The notes under the pieces were generated by a model that made no database searches, was not told the origin of the DNA, and worked only from the letters and a program-made list of their open reading frames with translations. A stretch of DNA of 64,000 nt from Azorinus chamasolen (Eukaryota > Mollusca > Bivalvia > Cardiida > Solecurtidae), in assembly GCA_963576725.1 (NCBI GenBank), contig OY755244.1, forward strand, positions 77,499,620 to 77,563,619, in the 5' to 3' direction. Below, piece by piece: positions 30,364 to 41,529 of this stretch (position 1 is the first letter of the stretch; every line of letters begins with the position of its first letter). The translations under genes and the position numbers were made by a program.

Positions 30364-33274
30364 AATACGCCCACTTGCAAACTTTCTCCGATTCAACATG
30401 CCTTATAAGTGTTGACATTTTCTAATCTGTGCTTCAGATCTTGATTTCCATATTAAGGTGATACTATTTTTTAAAAAAATGAAGTGAATATCTTATTAAA
30501 TAAAAAAGTTACAGCTAATCCTCATTTTTGCAGATTTTTGTAAAGTGCAACGGCCATAAATCTCTAAAGACAAACTGAATGAACCTCAAAATAAATTCAG
30601 CTTCAAATTTTGTTGCTTAAAACATTTATGTTAAGTTTCATTTATATCACTTTAATAGTTTTCCCAGAAAACAACAGACAAACTGAAAGTTGACCGACAA
30701 ACAAAGCAACAAACACACAAAGTTCAAGGACCATAACTTTAGAATAAAATGACATATCAAAACCCCCGCAATATATGTGAAAATTCACATTAAGGTTTAA
30801 CCATATAAAAAAATTGAAGTAAATACCATTTCAAATGAAAAAGTTATGGCCATCCTCATATTTGCATAGATTTGCATTATTTTTTTAAGTGCAAGGGCCT
30901 TAACTCCGAAACAACAAATCAAATGATCCTCAGAATCGAATTAGCTTCAGGTCTTGATGCATTAAACATGTGTATGAAGTTTCATTAATATCTGTCAAAC
31001 AGTTTTGCCAGAAAACAGCGGACAAACTATATGCATATATTTGCATTATTTTTTAGCTCACCTGAGCAAAGCTCAGGGTGAGCTTTTGGGAGACTTGAAT
31101 GTCCGTCGTCCGTCGTGCGTCGTGCGTCGTGCGTCGTGCGTCGTGCGTCGTCAACAATTTGCTTGTGAACACTCTAGTGGTCACAATTGTAGTCTAATCT
31201 TCATGAAACTTGGTCAGAATGAATGTCTTGATAAAATCTCGGACGAGTTCGAAAGTGGGTCATGTTGGGTTAAAAACTAGGTCACTAGGTCAAATAGTAG
31301 GAAAACCTTGTGAACCCTCTACAGGTCACATTTTTAGCCCAATTTTCATGAAACTTGGTCAGAATGATTGTCTTGATAAAATCTCGGAGGAGTTTGAAAA
31401 GTGGGTTATGTGGGGTAAAAAACTAGGTCACTAGGTCAAACAGTAGAAAAACCTTGTGAACACTCTAGTAGTCACAATTTTAGTCCAATCTTCATGAAAC
31501 TTGGTCAGAATGAATATCTTGATAAAGTCTCGGACGAGTTCGAAAGTGGGTCAAGTGGGGTAAAAAACTAGGTCACTAGGTCAAACAGTAGAAAAACCTT
31601 GTGAACACTCTAGTAGTCACAATTTTAGTCCAATCTTCATGAAACGTGGTCAGAATGAATGTCTTGATAAAGTCTGGGACAAGTTCGAAAGTGGGTCAAG
31701 TGGAGTTAAAAACTAGGTCACTAGGTCAAACAGTAGAAAAACCTTGTGAACACTCTAGTGGTCACAATTTTAGTCCAATTTTCTTGAAACTTGGTCAGAA
31801 CGAATGTCTTGATAAAATCTCGGACTAGTTTGAAAGTGGGTCAAGTGGGGTTAAAAACTAGGTCACTAGGTCAAACAGTAGAAAAACCTTGTGAACACTC
31901 TAGTGGTCACAATTTTAGTCCAATCTTCATGAAACTTAGTCATAATGATTGTCTTGATAAAATCTCAAAAGAGTTTGAAAGTGGGTTATGTGGGGTTAAA
32001 AACTAGGTCACTAGGTCAAATAGTAGGAAAACCTTGTCAACACCCTAGAGGTCACATTTATAGCCAAATCTTCATGAAAATTGGTCAGAATGATTGTCCT
32101 TATAAAAGCTTGGACAAGTTTGAAAGTGGGTTATGTGAGGTCAAAAAGTAGGTCACTGGGTCATATCTAGTTTACACTCCAGTGGCCACATTTTTAGCCC
32201 AGTCTTCCTCAAACTTGCTCAGACTGTTTGTCTTGGTGATATCAAGGTTGAGTGTGATCATGGGTAGGGTGGGAATAGAAAGTAGGTCACTAGGTTAAAT
32301 CTTAGAAAAAATACTTTAGAGAGCACATTTTTAGCCCAATCTTCATTGGTCAAAATCATTGTCTTGATAAAATCAATATACTAAATCTTTGAAAATCTTG
32401 TTCTGCAGAACCACTGCTCATAATCCACTGCTCATGATCCACTATCAACATTGTTCATATATTGTCCCTAAGTTCAATATTGACCCTACCCATGGGCTAC
32501 CCTGCAAAAATCTTAAATCTATGGTAATCAGGTGAGCGATTAAGGGCCATCTTGTTAAGTAAAAGAGCCATAACTCCGAAATCACAAATCAAATAAACCT
32601 CAAAATCGACTCAGCATCAGATCTTGATGCATTACACATATTTGTGAAGTTTCATTAATATCTCTCAAATACAATGTAGTTTTCCCAGAAAACAGCGGAC
32701 AAACTATTTGCATGTATTTGCATTATTTTTTAAATACAAGGGCCATAACTCCGAAACGACAAATCAAATGAACCTTAGAATTGACTCAGCTTCAGATCTT
32801 GATACATTAAACATTTGTGTGAAGTTTCATTAATATATCTCAAATAGTTTTCCCAGAAAACAGGGGACAAACTATTTGCATGTATTTGCATTATTTTTTA
32901 AGTAAAAGGGCCATAACTCCGAAACGACAAATCAAATGAACCTCAGAATCGACTCAGCTTCAGATCTTGATGCATTAAATATTTGTGTGAAGTTTCATTA
33001 ATATCTCTTAAATAGTTTTCCCAGAAAACTGCGGACAAACTATTTGCATATTTTTTAGGACAAGGGCCATAACTCTGAAATGAAAAATCAAATGAACCTC
33101 AGAATCAACTCAGCTTCAGATCTTGATGCATTAAACATTTGTGTTAAGTTTCATTAATATCTGTCAAATAGTTTTCCCAGAAAATAGCGGACAAACAAAA
33201 TGTTGACGAACGAACGAACGGACGGACGGACAGGGCCACGACAATATACGACCACCTTTATTAGGTGGGCGTAT
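30364..33274. mobile_element. P-like element with 160-170-bp minisatellite
   Basis: ATACGCCCAC at 30364 is inverted as GTGGGCGTAT at 33265-33274. The body repeats GGCCATAACTCCGAAACGAC, AATCAAATGAACCTCAGAAT, CTTGATGCATTAAACATTTG and GTTTTCCCAGAAAACAGCGG. It ends with GAACGAACGGACGGACGGAC. A different P element (31056-32554) is inserted in it. No coding region. Confidence 0.7.
31056..32554 (+). mobile_element. P element nested in another, TTA duplicated
   Basis: It opens with hairpin GCTCACCTGAGCAAAGCTC / AGGGTGAGC, then a CGTCGTGCGT run (about 31096-31152). Roughly seven 145-150-bp units follow (GTCACAATTTTAGTCCAATC, CATGAAACTTGGTCAGAATG, AACTAGGTCACTAGGTCAAA). It ends with CAGGTGAGCGATTAAGGGCC and ATCTTG. 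TTA flanks both sides; neighbouring host units give the empty site TTTTTTAAGTAAAA. Confidence 0.8.
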
Positions 33275-33329
33275 AATAAAAGTTACAATAGTAGATCTAA
33301 TACACGAAGCCATAGAAATTGTGTTGCTT

Positions 33330-33412
33330 CATATGCATTGAAAACAGTGTAGACCCTTTGGCTACCACATTCCAATACGGTTGCTGATCTGGGTCTGCAC
33401 TGTTTGCAGATG
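33330..33412. repeat. G hairpin remnant
   Basis: GAAAACAGTGTAGACCC and GATCTGGGTCTGCACTGTTT face each other. The centre is replaced by unrelated sequence. Confidence 0.6.
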
Positions 33413-33652
33413 TCCAAGCTCCTTTTCCCTATGCTATTTGCCATATGCAATGAATTGTCCGTTTTTATTATTGTACCATTGAGTTCAATCGTTTTTGTTT
33501 TTATCATTTTGTAGTTTATTCACTTGTTATGCATGCATAGTTACTACATGGAATATAGACATCTTTATATATTAAAAACGGAAATAAAAGTATTCCAAGC
33601 CATACTGTAGTTCTATGGTCATTTTTGAACTCAAAAGCTCAGCAGGGAGAGC

Positions 33653-33838
33653 ACAGTGAAACCCCTCTAAACCGGACGTTCAATTTAGTATAACTATCTG
33701 TCTTGAGATTGGTGGCAGTTTGATACAGAGTGTAAGCCATGCAGAAAGCTCCTCTGGGAGCTCTTCTAGGAGCTTTCTGCATGACATTCACCCTGCATTA
33801 TTCAGTCACCTGTCTAAAAGAGCCTAAGTTCTTCTTTA
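33653..33838. mobile_element. C MITE left part, interrupted
   Basis: CAGTGAAACCCCTCTAAACC start and hairpin with an expanded core (AGCTCCTCTGGGAGCTCTTC then TAGGAGCT). The element is cut at TTAA 33839 by a B element. Its likely far end (GCGGTTTAGAGAGTTTTACTG) lies at about 36052-36072, beyond the LINE. Confidence 0.75.
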
Positions 33839-33842
33839 TTAA

Positions 33843-34059
33843 CTCATTCTCTCCTACTGACGCCTTTTTGCGCCTCTGTAAAACTCATTTATTGAAACCA
33901 TTGTGATAAATAGAGCATTTGCTCCATAGGAGCAAATGCTCTATTTATCACAATGGTTTCAAAACTACACAATTTAAAAATTCTACTTTTCTGTAGTTAA
34001 TGCTCCTTGTCGGTAGATTAATTCAAAGAGGTTGGGTCTAAAAATAGTCCAGGAGAGAA
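33843..34059. mobile_element. B MITE inserted in a C MITE, cut by a LINE
   Basis: TTAA at 33839-33842; core TTTGCTCCATAGGAGCAAA. The right end breaks at CCAGGAGAGAAT where the AAT-repeat tail of the LINE starts. Confidence 0.8.
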
Positions 34060-34362
34060 TAATAATAATAATAATGACTTTATTTAAAGAGGGAACGCAT
34101 TTGGTAAAAAACCAATCTTCCATGCGGCCCTCATAACATATATACATTTACAAAGAAAATTCTAAATAGCCGCGGTCAGACCGGAGTCCAATAGTACTGA
34201 CCTGTTATAATTTGACCAACAGCTATTCAAATTCGGGCTGTTTCAAATTGACAAAGTGTTACGGGACATGGTGGAAAGAAGATCCACACGACATCCATGA
34301 GTATTTAGGATAAATATGGGTATACATTTGTAGTTCAATAAGAGACTGCAAGACTCAATAAG

Positions 34363-35376
34363 TTAATTAGATCTATGATTACATTGCTTTAACCATCTTA
34401 TATAAAGGTTTTTAAAAGCATCAATAGAACTAGCATTTTTGACATGGTATGGGAGCTTGTTCCAAATTATAGAACCTGAGTAATGAAATGTTTTTCTGAA
34501 AAATTCTGTATTGGGTTTCGGTATGTACAAATGGAGTTGAGAAGAAGATCGCAACCCTCTTTCGTGAATATCGGCAGAAAAAGTAAAAAGGTCATGTAAG
34601 TATGGAGGAGCTAATCCATTGAAAATTTTGTACATTGGCACAGCTTTCTGAAATAGTACTCTATCTGGAAATCTCAACCAGTCTAGTTCAGTGAATAATT
34701 CTGAAGAAGGTGTACATATATCTTTGTCAAGTATAAGTCTTGCAGTCCTTTTCTGAAAACGGACAATTTTTTCTTCTTGCAATGCACTGCAATTACCCCA
34801 TATAACACAACAGTAGTCAAGGTGGGGTAAAATGTAAGAATTATAGAATAATTTTCTCATGGCAATTGACAGAAACAGTTTTATCCGTGAGAGAAGATAG
34901 ACTAAAGAATTACACTTTTTAAGGACGTTATTAATATGACAGTCAAAGGATAAGGCACGATCAAAAGTTACGCCTAATAATTTTTCCTGGTTACTAGAGC
35001 ATAATTGGTTATCATTGAAGTATATTGAATGTATTGCATTTCGAAGCAAATGTAATTTGTGCCTTGATGTTATGAACATGGAGTTTGTTTTTGCAACATT
35101 GATAGACATGCATTTCATTTCACACCAAGTTTGAATACACTTTAGATCGTCTGTTAAGGATTGTACCACATGATCTAAGGAGGAGTTATGTACAGAGAGA
35201 GTAGTATCGTCAGCAAATATGTCAGCGACGGAGGCTTTGGTAACAAACGGCGGATCATTAATAAATATCAAAAATAGCAGAGGTCCTAACACAGAGCCCT
35301 GGGGGACACCAGATAGAACAGGCAATTCCCCAGAACCGATGCCAGACACATACGTTTGTTGAACTCTCTCCTTCAA
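34363..35376 (-). CDS. Reverse transcriptase C-terminal part
   Basis: A 337-codon frame. GVPQGS is at residues 23-28 and the catalytic FADD box at 54-57. It continues through the thumb and the C-terminal region typical of these enzymes (WGNCSALQEEKIVRFQKRTA around 190-210, IWNKLP around 310). It begins inside the domain and has lost motif A to a frameshift, so it cannot be a functional enzyme alone. It lies entirely within the LINE relic and is the longest open frame in the window. Confidence 0.9.
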   Translation of the reverse strand: MKERVQQTYVSGIGSGELPVLSGVPQGSVLGPLLFLIFINDPPFVTKASVADIFADDTTLSVHNSSLDHVVQSLTDDLKCIQTWCEMKCMSINVAKTNSMFITSRHKLHLLRNAIHSIYFNDNQLCSSNQEKLLGVTFDRALSFDCHINNVLKKCNSLVYLLSRIKLFLSIAMRKLFYNSYILPHLDYCCVIWGNCSALQEEKIVRFQKRTARLILDKDICTPSSELFTELDWLRFPDRVLFQKAVPMYKIFNGLAPPYLHDLFTFSADIHERGLRSSSQLHLYIPKPNTEFFRKTFHYSGSIIWNKLPYHVKNASSIDAFKNLYIRWLKQCNHRSN

Positions 35377-35703
35377 ATACGAGGAAAACCATGAACATGA
35401 CGATGAGTCTAGAAAAAAAGTTTTTCAATTTACTCAAAAGAATATTGTGATCGACTAAATCGAAAGCTTTAGACAGATCTAAATGTATAGTACCAACATA
35501 TTCGTTGTTGTCTATCGCTGAAATCCAAGAGCAGTTTGACAGGAATGGTGAGTTCTAAATCCAGATTGTCTATGATAAAAAAGATTGTTTCTTCAATGAA
35601 TTGTTTCAAAGTGTTGCTTATATGACGCTCCAAAATAAGTGAGATAATTGGTAATACCGAGATAGGTCTGTAATTTGTCTTGTCATTTCTAGGTCATTTT
35701 TTT

Positions 35704-35961
35704 TTAAATTGGAGTGACTTTTGCGCGTTTGAATAATTTTGGAAAATGTCCATTTGTGATGCTGCGGTTAAATAATTTAGTTAGTTCTGGTGCTATTATA
35801 GTAGCTGACATTCTAAGGAACCGAGCACTGAGACCATCAGATCCAGTTGCCTTTTTTGTGTCAAGGGATTTGAACTGTTTCTCGACGAATTCCACCGTTT
35901 CCAACGGTATAGTATATTTAGAATCACGTAGATTATCATCTCCATTTGTACTACTGGACAA
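35704..35961 (-). CDS. Reverse transcriptase N-terminal (fingers) part
   Basis: An 85-codon frame with KKATGSDGLSARFL and ELTKLFNRSI, then FKRAKVTPI. This is the fingers segment preceding motif A in Jockey/CR1-type enzymes. It is separated from the downstream part by frameshifts between 35377 and 35703. The frame continues upstream to about 36010 without a clear start. Confidence 0.85.
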   Translation of the reverse strand: MSSSTNGDDNLRDSKYTIPLETVEFVEKQFKSLDTKKATGSDGLSARFLRMSATIIAPELTKLFNRSITNGHFPKLFKRAKVTPI

Positions 35962-36051
35962 TATAGTGTCGCCAAAAAGCGGATTTAAAGAATTCGTTGC
36001 ATTAATGTGAAATGTTTTGAATACAGATGCAAAATGAGAATTAGTTCAAGT

Positions 36052-36230
36052 TGCGGTTTAGAGAGTTTTACTGAAGTTGGTTTGAGTGGCACATTGCAAG
36101 TTAGATTCCCTGGCCAGTCATACCAAAACACTGTAACTCTTGGCAGGCTAGTTACGAATTTATGCAGACAGTTTAGATTCTGATGAGACACACGATCAAT
36201 GTCCAGTCAGGATTCAAACTGTTTTTGGCA
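36052..36230. repeat. C terminal fragment and F hairpin remnant
   Basis: GCGGTTTAGAGAGTTTTACTG matches the C right end. CAGACAGTTTAGATTCTGATG and CAGTCAGGATTCAAACTGTT around 36165-36225 are F arms. Confidence 0.6.
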
Positions 36231-36246
36231 CTCTGGCTGCATTTTA

Positions 36247-36425
36247 AACCCTTTCCCTGTTCAATATTTATGTAAGAAAGTATGACATCATGAATATTTA
36301 TTAGCTGGGTTTTTATATAATGACAAATGTACACAGAACATTTTGACTTGTGCATAAACTGTAAAATCATATCTATACTATACCGTAAGCAAACAGAGCA
36401 GACCCAGATCAGGCGGCTCCTTGTA
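36247..36425. mobile_element. A1 MITE half
   Basis: CCCTTTCCCTGTTCAATATT to AGGCGGCTCCTT. It stops at the palindrome centre, with a G-like trace just after. Confidence 0.65.
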
Positions 36426-36543
36426 AAAATGTCATTTCACATGCACCTGTGTTAATAGTGTAGACTCAGATCAGATGACTGGAATTTGAATGAAGGGTTA
36501 AAACATTAGTGTGAAGCTTACATCTAGCAAATACTCCCCTTAA

Positions 36544-36752
36544 CCCATTACCTCATAGGCTATTTTTAGATACAACCTCTGAATAAATCTACTGAAAAGG
36601 AGCATTAACTAGAGAAAGGGAAAATTTAAGAATTGTGTAGACTGAAACCATTGTGATAAATAGAGCATTTGCTCCTATTGGAGCAAATGCTCTATTTATC
36701 ACAATGGTTTCACAAAGTGACTTTTACAGAGTCGTCAAAATGAGGAAATGGG
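36544..36752. mobile_element. B TTAA MITE
   Basis: TTAA lies at 36540-36543 and 36753-36756. Core TTTGCTCCTATTGGAGCAAA. Confidence 0.85.
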
Positions 36753-36810
36753 TTAACGTGTTTACAAACAGAACAGACCGATATCGGATGGCTCCTGTAG
36801 GATGATATGC

Positions 36811-37910
36811 AAGATTATAACATAACACGTGGCTTCAGCGTGACGTAACACTATCATTTATTTTTTGATAATCATGGGCATATAATCACTAGTGAATAAC
36901 ATTCGAACGACCGAATGACATTCGAACGATTCATACGCGCTGTCAAAACAAACAAACTGGCGGACGGTGGTCGACCTACCTGTCCACGATTGAGTCACGA
37001 TAGATGGCAAAGGATTGTTGGCACTTGCGCCTTAATTTCGATAAAATAATACAAATTGTAATCGCTGTCAGGAATCATATACAAAATGTATGCCAAAAAA
37101 GACCTACCAGCTACTCTGACCCATACAATCAATTCTACATTTAAATTAAAATGCCTCCTCAACTTTGCATTTTCTTCACCGCATGTCCTTTTGTTTATGC
37201 AGATTTCTACTCATACAAATATCTCATCAATCAACAACAATAGTCATCTGAATCCAGCACAGCACAAACATATTTCAAATATGCTATACTCACTAACTCA
37301 GCTGATCGCGAAAATCTGCCTCCTGTTCCAACACATTTTATGCAGCAGTTCGTACTGAATCTTTTGTCCATTTCAAACATTTTCACTGAACTTGAATCGA
37401 GATTTTTTTTCTCGGTGGAAATGTCCATGTCCATGTCCATACAACACTAATGAAGGGCTTAAATATACCAAAACGAAGGCGCATTTCGAATCCCATTGAC
37501 AGTGAGTGTCGGACGTGTTGGCGACTACATGTATATGTAGGTCTTCATGTAAATGGCGCGCTAAACATAGACACATGTTGTGTACAATGACGTCATAATG
37601 TGACGTGATTGTAACTATGTATGTCAAAACTGTAACTCAAAAATTATTTTGACGTGTTTCTGTATGTTTTTGTATCATAAACTATCACAGTTAAATTGAA
37701 TACCAGAGAGGTCTGAATTAGATCCTGGTTGATATGACAGTAAGTAGAAAATAAAGTTGGAAAATTTTGACCTACTTTGTCCCAGTTACCTAGCGAACCT
37801 AATAACACCTTTCATTCATCATTTCTATATGTAAGGAGAATTTATAACAATCCACGTTACTGCTGAAATATTGGCTGCAAATAACATTTGTGTGTGTTAT
37901 GTTATAAATA
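36811..37910. other. Low-copy stretch, no clear gene
   Basis: No MITE hairpin or tandem repeat. GC-richer than the neighbourhood around 36900-37030. AATGACGTCATAA at about 37587-37599 contains the palindromic cAMP-response-element consensus TGACGTCA. Open frames up to 90 codons lack splice or similarity support. Confidence 0.4.
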
Positions 37911-38052
37911 GGATCTTGCATTCGTGTTCATGATTATTGGATTTATTAAATTCGTATTTTTAAAACGATAAAAAACTCGCTAAAGCTCGTTTTTTATCTT
38001 TTAAAAAGACTCATTTAATAAATCCAATAATCAAGAACACTCATGTAAGATC
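37911..38052. mobile_element. Foldback element, 142 bp
   Basis: AGGATCTTGCATTCGTGTTC at the left is inverted at the right (GAACACTCATGTAAGATCCT). Inner arms TGATTATTGGATTTATTAAA and AAACTCGCTAAAGCTCG complete an imperfect hairpin. The termini are unlike any other family here. Confidence 0.75.
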
Positions 38053-38068
38053 CTCTATGTAATAGATA

Positions 38069-38190
38069 GATATACTAATAAAGACTTTATGTAATTTTAA
38101 ATTTTAAGAGGGAACATATTTGGTAAAACCAATTAACCTTCCATGAGGCCCTCATAACATATATACATTTGCAAAAAATCAAATTACCAA
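38069..38190 (-). mobile_element. LINE 3' end fragment
   Basis: ATAAAGACTTTAT, GAGGGAACATATTTGGTAAA and CCATGAGGCCCTCATAACAT match 34076-34160 closely. A severely 5'-truncated copy of the same LINE. Confidence 0.8.
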
Positions 38191-38280
38191 CAACCAAACA
38201 AACAAACATTAAAGTAACACAGTAAAAAACTCGAGAATTCGAACAACCTAATGAATAATTATTGACATACATGCAGTTAA

Positions 38281-38516
38281 CCATTTCACCGCCAGTGTCG
38301 CAAAAATTCACCACGACAAACAGTGTAGTCCCAGATCAGACGCCACCTTTTCCAAGGCGGCGTCTGATCAGGGACTTCACTTTTTTTTCTCAAATCTATT
38401 TCTATATCTGTGCTTTATTCCTTTGAAATTTGCATTTATTTATCTTATTTCCTTATTTTACCGAGTGGTTTGACAAATCTGGTTTGCAGACGACAATTAG
38501 AAATTTGGCACCGACA
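38281..38516. mobile_element. I-family TTAA MITE
   Basis: TTAA lies at 38277-38280 and 38517-38520. Hairpin ACAAACAGTGTAGTCCCAGA to TCTGATCAGGGACTTCACTT with centre GACGCCACCTTTTCCAAGGC. Longer loop than A or B; A opposite A retained. Confidence 0.75.
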
Positions 38517-38552
38517 TTAATGAATGCAGTGTTTCACACCTGACGCGTCAAC

Positions 38553-38765
38553 CCATTGCTCCATAAGTGCCCCTCTTAATGACTGTAAACAGAGTAGATC
38601 CTGATCAGGCAGCTCCTGCAAGAGTCTTCTGATCAGGGTTTGCTCGGTTTGCTTATGGAGTTATATAGATCTAATTCTACAGTTTCTGTCTGCCACTGTA
38701 AAAAATCATGTTATTAATATTCATTATCTCATTAATGCTTACATGAATATTCATGGAGTAAAGGG
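38553..38765. mobile_element. A MITE
   Basis: CCCATTGCTCC to GGAGTAAAGGG, TTAA at 38766. Hairpin core CAGCTCCTGCAAGAGTCT is decayed. Confidence 0.75.
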
Positions 38766-38863
38766 TTAAAGAACTGGTGAATTCAAATAATGTTTTTTTG
38801 TTTCGGAATCTCGACTCTAGGCAAAACGCAGATTTCAATACCTCGCAAGGCTCCGCTTATTAT

Positions 38864-40431
38864 AGGCTAGTCTCACTAGCGCTTGCGATCGTTAAAGACC
38901 ACTGCCAGTCTGGCGATCTCTGAAACCGACGATCGTCTGCGATTGTCGGCGACTTAATTAAAAAAAATGTTTGGCAGTCACACTGGAGGTACTTCTGCAA
39001 CCATCATACGACGCTAATGACGATCATGCGCCAAGTCACTGGTATTCGTACGAAGGTTCCACAAATACTTCCGATCTGTTGTTTGGTCACGTGGTCTATG
39101 CCTAGTTGCGGGTAATCTTTAGGCAGTCGCTGATGGCCGCAATCCAGTCGTAGGTAAATTGTAGAAAGGTCGCTGACAGTCGTACGATTGTAGGGAAAAT
39201 CACCAACGGCCAGTTAAATATTGTTGGAGACCTTCGTAAGACGATCGCACGATTACCTAAAACCTCTAAGGTTACCTATTAAAGTCCACCGGCGACAAGT
39301 TCGATCGTTAGTAGGTTGCTGTGCATGATCTTAAACCGGTCTTAAGGGATCGTAAGGCCTAGTGTGACTGTTTCCTTAGGCTACAGCCCCACTAGCGCTT
39401 GCGATCGTTAAAGACCACTGGCGACCTCTGAAACCGCCGATCGTCTGCGATTGTCGACGACTAAATTCCAAAAAATGATTCGCAGTCACATTGGCGATGC
39501 ATCTGCGACCACCGTAAGACAGGGTGTTGACGATCGTGCGTCAAGTCACTGGTATTCGTACGATATTCGTACGAAGGTTCCACAATCACTTCCGACCTGT
39601 TGTGTGGTCACGTGATCTATGCCTAGTCGCGGACAATCTTTAGGCAGTCGCTGGTGATCGCACGACAGTCGTAGGTAATTGTAGAAAGGTCGCTGATAGT
39701 CGTACGATTGTAGTGAAGATCATCAATGACCAGTTAAAGATTATTGGGGACCTTCGTACGACGATCGCACGATTAGCTAAAACCCTCTTAGGCTATCTCT
39801 CAAAGAATACCGACGACCAGTTCGATCGTAAGGAAGTTGTTGTGCATGATCAAAAACCTCTCTGAGACTAAAATTGGTCGCACGACAAGAAACGAATACC
39901 AACAATTACTGAAGACCACCCGCCATTATCAGTGACTTGTCGTGCGACCTTCGTACGAATATCGGCGAGAAGAGGTCGCTAGAAATCGTAAACAGGTCAT
40001 AAGTGGCCGTATGCCTAGTGGGACTCGGTCCTGAGGTTGCTGTACATGATCAACAACCTCTCTACGACTGAAATACAACTGAATTTGGTCGCACGATTGG
40101 AAACGATTACCAACGATTACTGAAGACCACCCGCGATTAACAGTGACTTGTCGTGCAACCTTCGTACGAATATCGGCGACCAGAGATCGGTAGCAATCGT
40201 AAACAGGTCTTAAGGGATCGTAAGGCCTAGTGGGACTGAGCCCTAAGGTGACTGCTCTCTACGACTGAAATTGGTCGCACGACCGGAACCTATAACCATC
40301 GATTACTGAAAACCACCGGCGATTATCAGTGACTTGTCGTGCGACCTTCGTACGAATATCGGCGACCAGAGGTCGCTAGCAGTCGTAAACAGGTCTTAAG
40401 TGGTCGTAAGGCCAAGTGTGACTGGGCCCTT
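38864..40431. repeat. CpG-rich composite tandem repeat
   Basis: Two units of about 500 bp start at 38864 and 39377 with CACTAGCGCTTGCGATCGTT and AAAGACCACTG. Three units of about 190-220 bp follow (about 39840-40430), each ending near GGCCTAGTGGGACTGAGCCC. The sequence is saturated with TCGTACGA, GTCGCACGA and GCGATCG palindromic words. Left and right ends (AGTCTCACTAGC, GCCAAGTGTGACTGGGCCC) are inverted and similar, suggesting one or two transposons. No gene. Confidence 0.75.
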
Positions 40432-40440
40432 ATATCTAAG

Positions 40441-40810
40441 TTCGTTTTATATATATACATGTATAAGCAAACAGCAGACCCTGATCTGAACTGTCTGATC
40501 TGGGTCTACTCTATTTGCAAAGGTGCAAAAAGGCGGAATTATGATTAGATAAAAGGTTATACCTTTGTACACAAGTAATTGTCTGAAGCGGCCATCAAAA
40601 AAAGGTCTAATTATGGGTCTGTAAGACAGGTGGTAGCTTAATGCAGGTCAAAGGTAATACATAAAGCTATACTACGTCGGATTGGATCAGTTTTTTGAGA
40701 AACTGTTGACCGAGTGTTCCGACACAAGTTTTGAGAAGCTATAGACCACGTGTCAGACAGTTTGGATCCTGATGAGGCGCAGTATTACTCGGCTATTTGC
40801 GACTGCGACT
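40441..40810. mobile_element. A, C and F remnants
   Basis: An A hairpin without centre (AACAGCAGACCCTGATCTG ... CTACTCTATTTGC) lies at 40465-40520. A C left half (GTCTGAAGCGGCCATC, GACAGGTGGTAGCTTAATGC) is at 40578-40672. An F arm (CAGTTTGGATCCTGATGAGG) is at 40758-40777. Confidence 0.6.
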
Positions 40811-40845
40811 GATATGGGTTAATTATGAGGTACAATGCAGTTTAA

Positions 40846-41064
40846 CCCATTACCTCATAGGCTATTTTTAGATACAGCCTCTTTGAATAAATCTACCGAA
40901 AAGGAGCATTAACTAGAGAAAGAGAAATCTTTTAGAATTTTGTAGTTTGAACCCATTGTGATAAATAGAGCATTTGCTCCTATAGGAGCAAATGCTCTAT
41001 TTATCACAATGGTTCCACAAAGTGACTTTTACAGAGTCGTCAAAAGTCGTCGATATAAGGGAAT
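40846..41064. mobile_element. B MITE
   Basis: TTAA at 40842-40845. Near-perfect hairpin with core GCTCCTATAGGAGC (about 40948-41014). The right end is replaced by a T run. Confidence 0.8.
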
Positions 41065-41074
41065 GTTTTTTTTA

Positions 41075-41240
41075 ATGCGTGACGAAAGTTATGCAGAAAG
41101 CTCCTAAAGACATTACGCATTCACCTCATTTAAAACACGCGGCTGTTCATTAATCCTTTAATCCATAGAGACACCAGTTGGTGCCTTCACAAACAGAGTA
41201 GACCTAAAACAGACAGCTTCAATAGGTCTGTTCTGTTTGC
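41075..41240. mobile_element. C half and A remnant
   Basis: GACGAAAGTTATGCAGAAAG to GCTCC is a C left arm broken at its core. A partial A with AACAGAGTAGACCTAAAAC and GTCTGTTCTGTTTGC follows. Confidence 0.55.
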
Positions 41241-41246
41241 TTATTC

Positions 41247-41497
41247 ATTTCCCCCTCAAATAAACGTGTTTTCACACGTTTGCAAACATAGTAGACCCAG
41301 ATCAGACGGCTCCTGGAGGAGCCGTCTGATCAGGTTCTGTCTAATCAGCTCTGTTTGCTAATGGAATTCGAAAAATATGTTTCTTTACTTTATAGAATGG
41401 CTACAATGTTCCACCTTCCATATTTCAATGTAAATGTTTTGTCCAGGAATATTCAGTAGGTATTGAAATTTGGAATAAACGCAGGACTGGGAAAGGG
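41247..41497. mobile_element. A2 MITE
   Basis: CCCCCTCAAATAAACGTG to ACTGGGAAAGGG. Core GGCTCCTGGAGGAGCC, A opposite A. TCTGTCTAATCAGC is a short duplication inside the right arm. Confidence 0.8.
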
Positions 41498-41529
41498 TTA
41501 TGATACAACATAATTATGTTGTTTTTTTC

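Larger units (their letters stand above)
34060..36045 (-). pseudogene. Non-LTR retrotransposon, 5'-truncated, frameshifted
   Basis: On the minus strand, reverse-transcriptase motifs occur in order. KKATGSDGLSARFL lies near 35850. QSGFRTHHSC lies near 35560. LDLSKAFDLVDHNIL lies near 35470 (motif A, first catalytic Asp). GVPQGSVLGPLLF and FADD follow at 35210-35310. Stops and frameshifts separate them. The 3' end has an ATT-type tail (34060-34075 on the plus strand). Order and motifs fit the Jockey/CR1 group; the clade is not resolved. Related 3' ends lie at 38069-38190 and 63449-63516. Confidence 0.85.

Noticed and set aside
31005..32151. Series of plus-strand frames with MVRMNVLIKS-type repeats
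   Set aside because: These are translations of the P-element minisatellite; frames shift between units and no start or splice context is present.
38276..38395. Rho-independent terminator or bacterial attenuator-like hairpin
   Set aside because: The hairpin is inside a TTAA MITE in a eukaryotic genome; the following T run is incidental.
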